This document shows positions 19,932 to 31,423 of a DNA stretch of 64,000 bases, one piece after another. How positions within the stretch are numbered: the first letter of the stretch is position 1; every line of letters starts with the position of its first letter. A program made the position numbers and the translations under genes. This DNA is from Thereva unica (Eukaryota; Arthropoda; Insecta; Diptera; Therevidae), in the NCBI GenBank assembly GCA_949987705.1, contig OX465281.1:178946516-179010515 (forward strand), read 5' to 3'. The notes beneath the pieces are model-generated. The model had not been told where the DNA came from. It searched no databases and was given only the letters and a program-made list of their open reading frames with translations.

Positions 19932-22900
19932 ATGGGGCGGGAGTTAGTCGGGGAAATCGAAGCCCCCGGTGTCATCATCACCACTATAAAACAACTGCAG
20001 CGTAGTGGCAACAGCCTGGTCATCGAAGGAAAGATTGGAGCTGAAAAATGCTCAATAACTGTAGACACTGGTGCTTCAAAATCTGTTATCCGGGCTGACA
20101 TGGTCGGCAATAAATGGCTGAAAGACGCACGCCAATACAGACTGAAAACTGCAACAGGAGAGCCAGTACGATTACACGGGGAAATTATGTTGGATGTGGT
20201 TCTTGCTGACATTGGATTTTCACATTCGTTCCTGGTAGCTGATATAACAGACGAGTGTATTCTCGGTCTGGACTTTATGAAAGCACATAAAATTCTACTG
20301 GACATTGGAGAAGAAATACTGAGATATGACAACAAGGAGATTCCAATGGCCACAGGATCCACTTGTTATTCGCAGTTGAAAGTCACCGTTCGTGAAGATA
20401 CCGTGCTTCCTCCGTGTGCTGAGAAATTGGTACGAGCGATAGTCGATGGTGATCCCGGGAGCTACCGATTTTACCTTATAGAACCAGAAAAAACGGAACA
20501 AAGCAAAAATATAGCAATTGGAAAATGTCTGGTGAGCATCGACGACAAGAAGGAGGTATTCGTGAGAGTGCTAAATACTAACGAACGAGAAGTACGATTG
20601 AAGAAGGATACGGTTTTGGGGAAAGGAGAACCGGCAGAACAGATTACATTAGTGGAATGCGCTAACATGGAAACGGTTCCGAAACCAAAGCCAAAGGCCA
20701 CGGAATTTGTAAACACAGTGCTCTCAACTAGTTGTCTTGAACAAAAACAGTATCTCCAGGCAAGGAAATTAGTAGAGGATTTCAGTGATATCTTCGCCAT
20801 GAGAGATGATGACTTTGGGAAAACGGACATCGTTCAACACAGGATCGACACCAAAGATGCCCAGCCAATTAAACAACCGCCGAGAAGACTACCACTAGCC
20901 AAGCGGGAAGAGGCAGCCGGTACGATTGAAGATATGAGAAGACAAGGCCTTATAGAGGAGTCGAAAAGCCCTTGGATGTCTCCCGTGGTTCTAGTCAGAA
21001 AGAAAGATGGCAGTACAAGATTTTGCGTGGACGTGGATTTTATCGGCGGTTAAACGACATCACTAAAAAGAACAGCTACCCATTACCTCGAATCGATGAC
21101 ACACTGGACACTCTCTCTGGAGCTAAATGGTTTTCTACCTTGGATCTTAAGAGCGGCTACTGGCAAGTCGAAATTCACCCGGAGGACCGAGAAAAGACAG
21201 CCTTCTCTGTAGGAAACGGCCTGTGGCAGTTTACAGTCATGCCGTTTGGACTGTGTAATGCTCCAGTTACATTCGAACGACTGATGGAATGCGTCTTGCG
21301 AGGACTGACATGGAAGATTTGTCTGGTTTATTTGGACGATATCATCGTCGTTGGAAAAAGTTTCTAGGAACATCTGGGCAATCTACGAGAGGTTTTCCAA
21401 AAGTTGAGAACAGCCCAACTGAAACTCAGCCCTAAAAAGTGCGTACTGTTCAGAGACCAAGTCAACTATCTCGGACATGTGGTTTCATCCAATGGAGTTC
21501 AAACAGATCCTGAGAAAATAACAGTGGTTAAGAATTGGCCCACACCGAAGGATAAACATGAACTTCGAAGCTTTTTGGGACTTGCCACCTATTATAGGCG
21601 TTTTGTCAGGAATTTTGCCGACAAGGCTAAGGAATTACATAAACTGACAGAAAAAGGAAAACCATTTATCTGGACAGAAAAGTGCGAGGAAAGTTTCAAC
21701 ACACTAAAACGAGGACTTTGCCAAGCACCAATACTCACATACCCGAAGCCAGGCGAAAGATCCATATTGGACACAGACGCGAGTAATGTCGGGATTGGTG
21801 CAGTGCTATCACAAAACTTCGACGGACAGGAAAAGGTCATAGCTTATTACAGTAGAGCGCTGTCAAAATCGGAGCGGAATTACTGTGTCATAAGACGGGA
21901 ACTATTGGCAATCGTGGACTCAACTAAACACTTCCACAAGTATCTCTATGGGCAAAACTTCATCCTTCGAACGGATCATGCAGCATTAAAATGGCTGATG
22001 CAATTCAAAAACCCTGAAGGACAAGTGGCAAGATGGATAGAGAGACTTCAGTCCTACGACTTCAATATAGACCACAGAAAGGGAAGAAACCATGGAAATG
22101 CAGATGCACTCTCCCGGCGACCATGCGTGCCAGACTGCAAACATTGTGGACGTATCGAGGAAAAGTGTCAAAGGACGACAGTCGAGCCAACGACAGGATG
22201 GGATGACCAGGGACTCCGAGACGCCCAACGCGACGACCCGGATATTTCTTCAATTCTGACATGGAAGGAATACGAGGAAAAGCCTGAATGGAAGGACATT
22301 GCTGAGAGGAGCGAGACCCTGAAGAGCTATTGGGCCCAATGGGATTCGTTGTACATGGAGCGAGGAGTATTACAGCGCAAATGGGAAACCGCTGACGGTA
22401 CCTCTCATCGAATGCAGGTATTAGTCCCTCGCGTTAGAATAAGGGATATTCTCGAGGAGTGTCATAACGGCGCATCAGGAGGACATCTGGGAGTCAATAA
22501 AACTTTGGCAAAAATAAGAGAGAGATTCTATTGGCTTCACATGCGAGGCGATGTGGCAGACTGGTGCCGTAAATGCACAACTTGTGCCAGCAGCAAGGGC
22601 CCTCGGGTAAGAACAAAAGGAGAAATGCAGCAATACAACGTGGGAGCCCCATTTGAAAGAATCGCAATCGATGTGGCGGGACCTTTTCCGGTGTCAGACC
22701 GAGGAAATCGATACATTTTGGTGGTCATGGACTACTTCAGTAAGTGGCCCGAAGCATATGCCATTCCTAATCAGGAAGCAATCACTGGTGCAGAGGAATT
22801 AGTGAACAATTGGATCTGCAGATTTGGTGTGCCTCATGAGCTTCACTCTGACCAAGGGAGAAACTTTGAATCTCAAGTTTTTCAAGAAGTATGTAAGATA

Positions 22901-23488
22901 CTTGGAGTGAAGAAGACCAGGACGACGCCTCTTCATCCCCAGTCCGATGGAATGGTAGAGCGATTTAACAGGACAATGCTAGAACACCTAAGGAAAGTTG
23001 TTAGTGAGCACCAGCGTGACTGGGACAGTTACATCCCTATATTTCTAATGGCATATCGGACAGGGGTTCATAATTCCACAGGACAAACCCCTTGTAGTGT
23101 GATTTTTGGAAGACAAATCCGGCTGCCAAGCGACTTGAAATTTGGGACACCAGTTGAAAGCAACGAGTCTACTGGCGGTTATACAGGTGAACTTCGTGAT
23201 CGACTCGCAGATATCCATCAGCTTGCAAGGAAGAATCTTAAGATAGCCAGTGACAGGATGAAAACTAGGTACGAACTCCGAGCAAACTGTAGCGGATACC
23301 AGGAAGGTGACCTCGTTTGGCTGTTCAATCCTCGACGACGAAAGGGCAAGTCTCCGAAACTTCAGCGCCAGTGGGAGGGGCCCTATAAAATCCTAACACG
23401 GATCAACGACGTTGTCTACAGGATTCAACAAGGGCCCAAAGCCAAGAAGAAGATTGTGCACATAGACAGGCTGTGCCCATATCATTAG
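19932..23488 (+). pseudogene. pol: Pol: protease, RT, RNase H, integrase (one frameshift, one stop)
   Basis: The protease active site DTGAS is near residue 45 and the flap/ILGLDF motif follows. RT starts near LIEESKSPWMSPVV. At about 21,040 an 8-bp repeat-like insertion (GTGGATTT after GTGGAC) shifts the frame; the RT then continues two frames over with SYPLPRIDDTL, and the catalytic YLDD is at 21,328-21,339. A TAG at 21,365-21,367 follows a few codons later, and the same frame then runs unbroken to 23,488. That long part holds the RT thumb, RNase H (DTDASNVGIGAVLSQ), the HHCC zinc finger, the integrase D,D,E residues (IAIDVAG, HSDQGRNFE, GMVERFNR) and a basic chromodomain-free tail. Apart from the two lesions everything is present, in line with the young LTRs. 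Confidence 0.93.
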
Positions 23489-23530
23489 CCGGATCCAGGA
23501 TGGACAACTGTTCGGGACGAACAGTCCTAA

Positions 23531-23541
23531 GAAGGGGGCAA
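23531..23541 (+). promoter_or_regulatory. Polypurine tract
   Basis: The purine run AAGAAGGGGG, followed by CAA, lies directly before the 3' LTR and would prime plus-strand synthesis. Confidence 0.75.
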
Positions 23542-24057
23542 TGTGATGATTTATGCGCCATCTGTTTGTCAAAAAGCATAACAAACGATTGTCGGTAACA
23601 ACTCTGGTTGATGTCTGAACTAATGACTTATGTACTAAATTAGAATTGGAACGCGCGATAAGTGAAGACAACTTCAAGCTTCTGGACGAAAAGAAAAGAA
23701 CATACCACTAGGCTCGAGAAAAAGGACTCGAGAAGGTTCCAGAAGTTAAATAAAGGTGGAGCTTGGATATAAAAAGCGGCTTGCAGGCGCTGAGAGAGGC
23801 AGTTTTGATTTGAAAGGCGACAAAAGTGTTCTAAAGTGAAAACAGTGAAAAGTGGTGATTTAAAAGTGAACTATAAAGCGATAGATAGAGATTAATAGTG
23901 CGAGTTATTAAATTTAAAGTGATTATAGTGAACTGTAAGAATTGTGTTTGTAATTAAATTGTGTTTTGGTTTGTGATAAATAAATTATTGTGTGGATTAT
24001 TAAAAAGTGTATTCCTTAATTAATCCTACGAATCCGTTAAGCCGTAAAAACGTAACA
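23542..24057 (+). repeat. 3' LTR (516 bp)
   Basis: It starts TGTGATGATT and ends CGTAACA, with TATAAAA at 23,768. It is the uninterrupted version of the 5' LTR and is followed by the target duplication ATAC. Frames on either strand within it are not genes. Confidence 0.95.
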
Positions 24058-24061
24058 ATAC

Positions 24062-24904
24062 ATTGAAATTTTCGATTTCGATTTTCGGACCGATTACAAT
24101 AGCTTCCTATACTGGGAAGTTAAAAAGCTATAGAAAATGGCCCTCGAATTTCGAGTCCTGGATGCGGCTATTTGCATTAATTTTAAATATTTTAACGTTC
24201 AGGCAATTTTGGTCATAGTTCAAATAAATGTATTTTGAATCTAATGACTCCAACTTTTATAGGAATAGTTTGTTTTTCATTATTGGTTGATAAAAGTTGA
24301 ATTTAGAAGCTTTAAAATGATTTTAAATATTTAAACGTTAGCTGCAGCAGGGCGCACCGGGTCCTAGCTATCCAAAATACAGAAAATAAGCAGTTCATTG
24401 CGACACTGCATCTGTGTATGAAAATTCATATCTCGAAAAGTGATATGTCAATGGATGGTTTTTATTGTCGCGATCAACATGTCAGATCCCTAATATGTAG
24501 TTTCACATTTTGTTATTTGGAATCAAAAATACCAAAAAATTGCCTTTTTCAAACTCCCTTACGGTATATTAAAATGCTTCACCTGATTACTACTATTGGC
24601 TTATGGGTGCAGCATAGGCGCCCCGGGTCCCAGCTAGTTTATATAATAAAAATTGATTCGAACAACCAGAAATTACTACAGCGCGAAAAGTTAGAAGTGG
24701 CCGCTCATCAAGTAAACTTTCTACGTAAAAGATGAAATTGCACATGATCCGTGCTGTTGAGACGTCAATAACAACTTGTATGTATGTAGTACAGTAAGTA
24801 TTGAACAACAATATGTCTCAAATTCACAGGTATTTAACGAAGGAAAAGGGCTCCGTAATTTTAAAAAATGTCTTCGCTGTTGACGGTCGTACGGTTAATT
24901 TATT
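24062..24904. other. Dispersed repeats including two tandem Helentron-type 3' ends
   Basis: Sequence near 24,190-24,330 resembles 9,851-10,060 in the same orientation. Two related ends, GGGCGCACCGGGTCCTAGC near 24,350-24,365 and CGCCCCGGGTCCCAGCTAG ending 24,637, lie ~270 bp apart. The second matches the end of the element at 44,922 (CCGGGTACCAGCTAG) together with the upstream CATATCTCGAAAA block. The short frames here are not genes. Confidence 0.5.
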
Positions 24905-25054
24905 TTATTTTAAAATTAGTAAAAAGAATATAAACTTTTATTAAATAGTAGTTTAGAGTGGAAAAATAATGAAATAAAAAACTTGCAGTACAAAAACTTG
25001 TCTTTTTTGCGGCAAAAAAACTTGTCTTTTTTGCGGTGGAGTTTTTTGTACATA
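24905..25054 (-). repeat. Dispersed ~130-bp repeat (inverted copy of 9,711-9,850)
   Basis: It is the reverse complement of the repeat at the errantivirus breakpoint, with the tandem CTTGTCTTTTTTGCGG words and the same GTAC at its end. It lies between two diverged copies of a flanking sequence (AACGAAG-AAAAGAGCT...AAAATGTC at ~24,837 and ~25,110), so it may have inserted into a local repeat. Confidence 0.6.
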
Positions 25055-25629
25055 AAATTGAAAAACTCCAATTTTAACTTATAGTGCATGATAGTCCAAC
25101 TCTTAACGAAGAAAAAGAGCTTCGAAAAAATGTCCTACGAGGTCGAGGAGCTGTAGACGAAGGATTTTACGAAAACGCTTTTTTTACATAAATCGACATT
25201 TCACCCATATTTTGCAAAATTTCGAGCCAAAAAAAATAATGAGTTTTCAGATTGCCAAAAGCAACATTTTTACCAAATAAAAAATTTCTAGGTCGCATCA
25301 ATAAAAATAAAAAAATAAAAGAAAAAGAAGCAATTTTTAGCGGTTTTTAGCATTTTTCTCCATGTATAAGACACTAACCAATATTTTGTACCACATCGAT
25401 TGAAAGATAATTTTAATACCTATAACTTTATATTTTAACTTTTTCGGATCCGAGCTCAACTTTTTGTTTTATTGGCGAAAAACCGGTTTTTTGACTTTTG
25501 CGAATTTTTTAGGTTAAGTTCGCCAATGCAGTTCCGTAAAAAAAACGCTATCATTCTTCAAATTAAGTGTTCTACACGCCCATATTTTTTTTCCTGCCTT
25601 CAATTGTCTGGAGAATTTCCGTAGATTGA
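25055..25629. other. A/T-rich repeat-derived DNA
   Basis: There are long A and T runs and the word CGAGGTCGAGGAGC. No gene is recognised. The final bases lead into the Helitron helicase fragment. Confidence 0.35.
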
Positions 25630-26034
25630 TTGGACTATTGGCCTGGTGTCAAATCTGGAGATGCCTTAGGTCGAGTTTACACGATCCATGTTAAGAACAT
25701 GGAATGTTTTTGTTTGAGAATGCTTTTACACCATGTGCGTGGGCCAACCTCTTTCAAAGATCTCAAAAAGCTCAATAATCAGGAATATTTGACATTTCGA
25801 GAGGCATGTGAGGCAAGAGGGTTGTTAGAGAATGACAATCACTGGGATGTAACTCTGGAAGAGGCTATACAATGTAGATCAGCGTCCAAGCTAAGAGAGC
25901 TTTTCGTTATATTAATAGTGACTTGTGGACTTTCAAACCCTCAACAATTGTGGGAAAAGTACAAGAAAGATATGGCAGATGATATTTTACACAGATTACA
26001 AGAACATAATCCGAATGCTTCATACAATGATTAA
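25630..26034 (+). pseudogene. Helitron helicase fragment (region before the PIF1 core)
   Basis: The 134-codon frame contains GRVYTIHVKNMECFCLRMLL, HHVRGPTSFKDLKK, EACEARGLLENDNHW and LWEKYKKDMADDILHR. This is the conserved stretch between the Rep domain and the PIF1-type helicase in Helitron proteins. Both flanking domains are missing, and no Helitron ends are recognised nearby. It is an orphan coding shred, with similarity continuing a little past the stop (to about 26,140) in decayed form. Confidence 0.85.
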
Positions 26035-26147
26035 ATTTAGAATGAAGCCCTAACAAAAGGTATAAGACCAGGTGATAACTATTACTGGAAAAAATTTATC
26101 TGATTTTTTGGGATGAGCAGGCCACAAAGAATTGGAGAAGTTAGTAT

Positions 26148-26613
26148 ACATATTTTTTTTTGTTTTGATGGTGAGACTCTACATTGACACTTCTGAGGTT
26201 CCCGCACTCAGACCGAGTTTCAGACTCCTACTGAATAAACTCACCACCCCTTTGTGTGACGCTTACCCCGCCCGGAACCACCGCGAGGCATTACTTCGGG
26301 CGGGCGTCACCACCATGACCCTTTAGGTGTCCTTCTGGTGTTTACCCATAGGGGTTTCTACTGCTCTCGGCATTTCTTCGCCTTTCTCTGTTTCTTGTGG
26401 CTTCTTCTTGCCTTAACTTTCTGTGAATGGCCTTCAGGGTTTCTTCCACTTTCTTCCACACTTCCTCGGATCTCATCATATGCTCTACGATGTTTTCCGG
26501 CGTTAGTGGCGCCTGGGCCGTTTCTTCTAATTCCGCCCTTTCCTCGGCGTATCTCGAGCAGGCAAAGAAGACGTGCTCTGCGTCTTCTTCCGTCGCTGGG
26601 CATACCGGACACA
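26148..26613 (-). pseudogene. R1-like LINE, 3' part (ORF2 C-terminus, 3' UTR, A-rich tail)
   Basis: The minus-strand frame 26,614-26,342 carries CPVCPATEEDAEHVFFAC, the C-terminal zinc-finger region of R1-clade ORF2 proteins, then a helical tail and a stop. The 3' UTR continues to an A-rich tract at ~26,148-26,160. The 5' side is cut by the BEL element, and the reading frame resumes beyond it at 33,405. The ACGGT duplication lies inside the coding sequence. Confidence 0.88.
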
Positions 26614-26618
26614 ACGGT

Positions 26619-27937
26619 TGTTCCGGCTACACTGAAAAGGAAAAAAACCAAGTGAAAAGGGATCAATAAATAAAAACACAAACTTTTATATTTCTTGTAT
26701 TTTATTAAAAATAAACAAACAAAACTACATAAATGAATACAAAAGGTACACAAAATTCCAAAAAAAACACACGTAAAAAGACATCACTACACAACGAACA
26801 ACAACAACAAATTCGTACCTGAAAATATAAAAAGTTAATAAAATACAAATACTAAATATACAAGCACTTACCTTGAAAATAATCCAAATTAACGAGAAAC
26901 ACCAACGAGAAATCTATCCAAAGAAAACCCATCAAAAAGCCGTCGGCAAATCGCAAAATCTATAAACAAAGGTTAATTAAAAATATACAACAGATTCCAC
27001 AAAAACACTTACCTGTCAACCCCAACGAAATAGTTGCCGGCGCCACCTCCTCAATTTTATCCCCCACTAAGAACAATCTAAAATATAAACTAAAATTAAT
27101 ATAAATTAAGAAAAAAAAGGGACAGGATAAAAAATACTTACCAGAAAACTCCATTTGACAGCCGTAAGATAAACAAGAACAGCTGATCAGACATCTAGTA
27201 CATAACCCGAAATTATGTACTTCGAGAACGAAGCCCCCTGCCAAAGGATAGCCGCAACTATTGTTCGAGTAGAAATAAATACCGACGCACAGACGGCGTT
27301 AAATCAGATTGCATTCAGTCTTTCTAGCGAATTGGCCTAGAAGATATAAAATCGTCTTGAGGTTTTCGAAGCAATTTCAAACAAAAAAAGCGGTATTGAA
27401 GCTTTTTCCTATCTTAGAATCTGCTAAAGTACTGAGTTAGCATTCTAAAGGGAATCACAGTGAGATTTCTCACCAAAAACTTAATACGCAAAAATTGATT
27501 TGCAGCAACTATCGAACACGAGAGGGACCCCGATACCCTGAGAAACAACAAACACACCAGCAGCGAGGCAGTGCAGCAAAGCAGTGCGCAGGCAGCAACT
27601 ATCAAAGGCAGCTTCTATAAGTTATTGCATCTGAGTACAACAGGCAACATTCCTGGCACTTGGGCAGCTAATTGCAGAGGTCCATCGAAAACCATACAAC
27701 CCGACATCCAGGTGGCGTTAGTAATTTTTCCAACAAAAACAAATAAAATATTAAATCTTAACAAGTAAATTCATTTAATTAAGTATATCAAAATTATATT
27801 AGAATTATATTCGAAAGGATTAATTATCAAATCAAATAAAACATTAGTTAGTTATTTGGAAAGGTTCATCTTTTATTGAATCGCACCCTTCCGGCACCTT
27901 CATATATATTCAGAAATTAAAGTGCTAATTCTGAACA
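26619..27937 (+). repeat. BEL 5' LTR (1,319 bp)
   Basis: Nearly identical to 32,062-33,399. It lacks the 19-bp duplication present in the other LTR. Minus-strand frames here, such as 26,358-26,753 and 26,960-27,244, are incidental. It contains AATAAA-type signals and the block AAAGCAGTGCGCAGGCAGCA. Confidence 0.95.
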
Positions 27938-27938
27938 T

Positions 27939-27956
27939 TGGTCCTTCGAGCCGGAT
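27939..27956 (+). promoter_or_regulatory. Primer-binding site, tRNA-Tyr type
   Basis: TGGTCCTTCGAGCCGGAT begins one base after the LTR. Its complement ends TCGAAGGACCA, the 3' end of an insect tRNA-Tyr as I recall it. Confidence 0.8.
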
Positions 27957-27995
27957 AGTGATTCAATAAGATAACTCAAGCCGCAGTTCAGAAAC

Positions 27996-30030
27996 ATGGA
28001 AGAATTACTCAATCATCAAAAACGACTTCGAGAACGCATCGAGAGGGCATATCGCAACTTTTCCAAGGATGGACTAAGTAGAAAAACGGAAATATACTTC
28101 CAAAAGAAACTCGACGGTCTCGATGACAACTGGAAAAAGTTCCGCAATAACGAGGAGAAAATAATGAGCAAGACGCTAAGTGAAGCAGAACACAAGCATC
28201 CATACTTCAAGGACGATTGGTACGCAGAAGTGAAAGAAACTTACATAAACACCTATTCCGCAATCAACGAAGAATACCTCAAGATCCGTCCAGCCGCAGA
28301 CCCAAGAGCCGAGCAATCATCAACAGATCTAAATAATAGTCAAATTGCTCACCATAACAACGAGGTAAAACTTCCACGAATCTCAATACCCACATTCGCA
28401 GGCGACTATGCATCATGGCCATCGTTCTTGGACTTATTCACCAGCCTCATACACAACAAAGCATCATTATCAGGTGCTCAAAAACTCCAATATCTAAAGG
28501 CTCATTTATCTGGGGAAGCATTGAGACTACTCAGCAATACATTAGTAAGCGATGCCAACTATGCACCTGCATGGAATCTACTCGCTGATACTTACGACAA
28601 TAAGCGAGCATTATTAAAGACACAGCTCGACATTCTACTCAGCCAACCGAAGTTAAGTCGAGAGTCAGCACAAGGCATCAAGGAGCTGAAGACAAGGACC
28701 CACGAATGTCTCACAGCTATTGAGAATCTGAAAATCTCAACACAGAATTGGGACCCTATTCTCATCCATTTGCTTGTACAGAAACTACCGACCGAAACTC
28801 ACGAGCAGTGGGAGCAATCCCAGAGTACTAAGTCAAGGCAAACCATTCCGACATGGCCACAACTGCGTACTTTCCTCGAAACAAGATTCAGGACGTTAGA
28901 AGCCGTCAACAACTCTGCAAACAAAAGGGATGAACATCACGAGAGTAAATCCAGGGATCATCCAAGAAAAACGCAAACCTTTCACGTAGCTAATCACAGC
29001 ACATGCATCCTGTGCAAGGGCACACATGTTATGAGGAAATGCCCCAAATATGTACAATTGAGCATCGATGAGAGATACAAGGAAGTCAAAGCAAAGGATC
29101 TATGCATCAATTGTCTGGGAACCGGCCATCGCTCATCACAGTGTCCCAGCAAAGGTAGATGCTTCCAATGCGGAAAAACGCATCATACGACCCTGCATAG
29201 ACCACCGTCAACAGAACGAACCAGCGACAGCATCGTTCCGTCAGCAAGCTCGAATAATGAGCTGCCAACGAATCAAACACAAGTATGCCTTTTTCAGACT
29301 CCATCCTATGATTGCCAACAAGTATTATTAGCTACAGCTTTAGTAACGGTGATATCTCCAACCGGACGACAGCAAGTCTGCAGAGTACTCATCGATCCTG
29401 GCTCCCAATCCTCATTCGTACGTGAATCTGTGGTTCAAAGCCTGCAACTCAAGAAGAAGCCAGTTCACACAGACTTAACAGGAATCGGTAGCTTGCCAGC
29501 TGGCAAACTAACAAGCTGGGTCACGCTGCTACTAAAATCTCAAGATCAGCACTCAGAAAGCATCCAGGCCCAAACACTAGTGATCAACAAAATCACCAAT
29601 CCACTACCACACAAAGAATTTGCCATCCAGGATTGGACTCTTGTGAAGGGACTCGAACTAGCCGATCCAACATTCCACAGGCCAGGTCACATCGACATCC
29701 TCTTGGGTGCAGACATATACCCCAAGATCCTCTTGAACGGACTAAGAAAAAGCAACAACGGCCGTACCGCAGCCCAGAACACAATATTCGGATGGATTAT
29801 CACTGGAGAAATCGAATCACCAGTACAACCAATTACTAACCCAATAACGTTCTTCACGCAGGTGTCTCCTGACAACGAGCTCAAAAGGTTCTGGGAGTTA
29901 GAGGAGATCCCATCAAAACCCAAGTGGACGAAGGAAGAAATACAATGCGAAAACCACTTCGCCAACAATATCACCAGATGCAATGATGGACGATATCTGG
30001 TTCGACTCCCATTTGCAGCCCAACGTCCGA
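27996..30030 (+). CDS. gag: BEL Gag-protease (Gag-Pol N-terminal part)
   Basis: The open frame starts at 27,996 (MEELLNHQKRLRERIE) and is clean through the protease. Residues ~120-300 match the BEL/Pao Gag core (LPRISIPTFAGDYASWPSFLD). Zinc knuckles follow at residues ~337-350 (CILCKGTHVMRKC), ~370-383 (CINCLGTGHRSSQC) and a partial one (CFQCGKTHH). The aspartic protease has IDPGSQSSF at ~residue 466, with Pro where many relatives have Ser or Thr. ILLGADIYPKIL and NTIFGWIITG follow. Similarity stops near 30,010 (RLPFAAQRPNN); the rest of this frame to 30,647 is out of frame with RT and not genuine. Confidence 0.9.
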
Positions 30031-31145
30031 ACAACTATCTGTCTTGTGATACAAGGAACATTAATATCCACTCTCATGCGTTGGAGAAGTTACCACATCG
30101 CGTACATGGCCGACGTCGAGAAAATGTACCGTCAAATACGAGTACATCCAGACGACTCCGAGTTTCAGCGAATCATCTGGCGAGAATCACCGACCCAACC
30201 TATCCAAGACTACAGGCTACGGACTGTAACATTCGGAACAAAAAGTGCCCCATTCCTGGCGATCAGGACCGTGCATCAACTGGCGAGAGACTCATCAAAC
30301 ACCTATCCACTCGGTTCAGACGCAGTGCTCAACGACTTCTACGTCGACGACTTGATGACCGGCGCAGACACCATAGGGGAAGCGAAGGACAAACAAAAGC
30401 AAATAATCCAGCTCCTACGATCAGGAGGGCTAGAATTGCGGAAGTGGGCAGTAAATCATCAAGCCATACTAAGAGAAGTCCCGGAATCCGATCGAGAGGT
30501 CTCTCTACCTCTCACACTAAACGAGGAAGACGTCAAGGCACTCGGATTGTTATGGAATCCATCGATGGACACCTTGTCATACAAAGTCACTATGGAAGCA
30601 GCTCCAGATGGATTCACGAAAGGAAAAATGCTATCCGAGATCGCTAAATTGTTTGACCCAATTGGATGGCTCACACCGATGACAATCAACGCCAAAATTC
30701 TAATTCAAAGTCTCTGGTTAAGCAAAATCGATTGGGATGAAATAGTCCCAAAGAATATTGAACAACAATGGAGAGGATTTCGAACAACCCTTCCGAGAAT
30801 ACACACGATACAAATTCCCCGATGGATCCAGACTCACAGCAAAGGCCAGAGCATTGAACTACATGGTTTCTGCGACACGTCCATAAAGGCCTACGCTGCA
30901 GCCGTATACATTCGAACACAGAACGAAGATGGATCCATAGATTGCCATCTAATAGCCGCTAAGAGCAAGGTAGCGCCTATAAAAACAGTCTCCTTGCCAA
31001 GACTGGAATTATGCGGAGCACACTTAGTGGCCAAATTGCTGGCACAAGTTACAGATGATTTGAAATTCGAGCGATAAACGACATACGCATGTACCGACTC
31101 CACAATCGTCATCGCCTGGTTGAGAAAACATCCATCATCAGCAAC
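30031..31145 (+). pseudogene. pol: BEL Pol remnant: RT and start of RNase H, integrase deleted
   Basis: The frame changes at about 30,030 and ~100 or more residues expected between the protease linker and the RT palm are missing. RT then reads ADVEKMYRQIRVH, TFGTKSAPFLA and the catalytic FYVDDLM (30,338-30,358), followed by FDPIGWLTP. RNase H begins HGFCDTSIKAYAAAVYI and ends after LPRLELCGAHL. A TAA at 31,075-31,077 is followed by ~20 recognisable residues (ACTDSTIV, WLRKHP), then homology ends at ~31,145. No integrase residues are found before the 3' LTR, so a large 3' deletion removed it. Confidence 0.9.
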
Positions 31146-31423
31146 GAACCCTAAAGAAAAAATACCACAATGACGTTTCCGCCGGAAAACAAACCTGTCT
31201 TAAAAAGCCCCATCAAAGACGGCCACAGAACAGCAGCTTCAATTCACTTCCGCCGACTAAATAGCACAGACTTCAACCAATAAATAAAAATGTACATAAA
31301 ACACGTGTACCAACAATGAAAATTAAAAGACATTAGAAACGACCGTTATCAACATTTAGTCGAAAAAATTATTTCGGAACCGCCATTTCACAAACTCTAG
31401 AAAGGAAAAAAAACCCCTCAACA

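Larger units (their letters stand above)
11758..24057 (+). mobile_element. Ty3/gypsy LTR retrotransposon, complete end to end, with nested insertions
   Basis: Two LTRs starting TGTGATGATT and ending CGTAACA enclose a primer site, gag, protease-RT-RNase H-integrase and a polypurine tract. The insertion is flanked by ATAC at 11,754-11,757 and 24,058-24,061, which proves that both LTRs belong to one event despite the 12.3-kb span. The LTRs differ at only a handful of sites apart from a MITE in the 5' copy, so the insertion is young. The distance from primer site to gag is inflated by a Helitron, a foldback element and a Helentron-like minisatellite. Pol has one frameshift and one stop, so this copy is not autonomous. 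Confidence 0.93.

Noticed and set aside
18603..20362. Several 60-230-codon minus-strand frames over gag and pol
   Set aside because: They overlap well-supported plus-strand genes and show no domains; mirror frames caused by codon bias.
26358..26753. 131-codon minus-strand frame at the LINE/BEL junction
   Set aside because: It crosses the insertion boundary and is out of frame with the LINE zinc-finger region at 26,342-26,614.
30031..30647. Continuation of the BEL Gag-protease frame to 30,647
   Set aside because: The Arg/Ser/His-rich translation has no homology, while RT motifs read clearly in another frame over the same bases.
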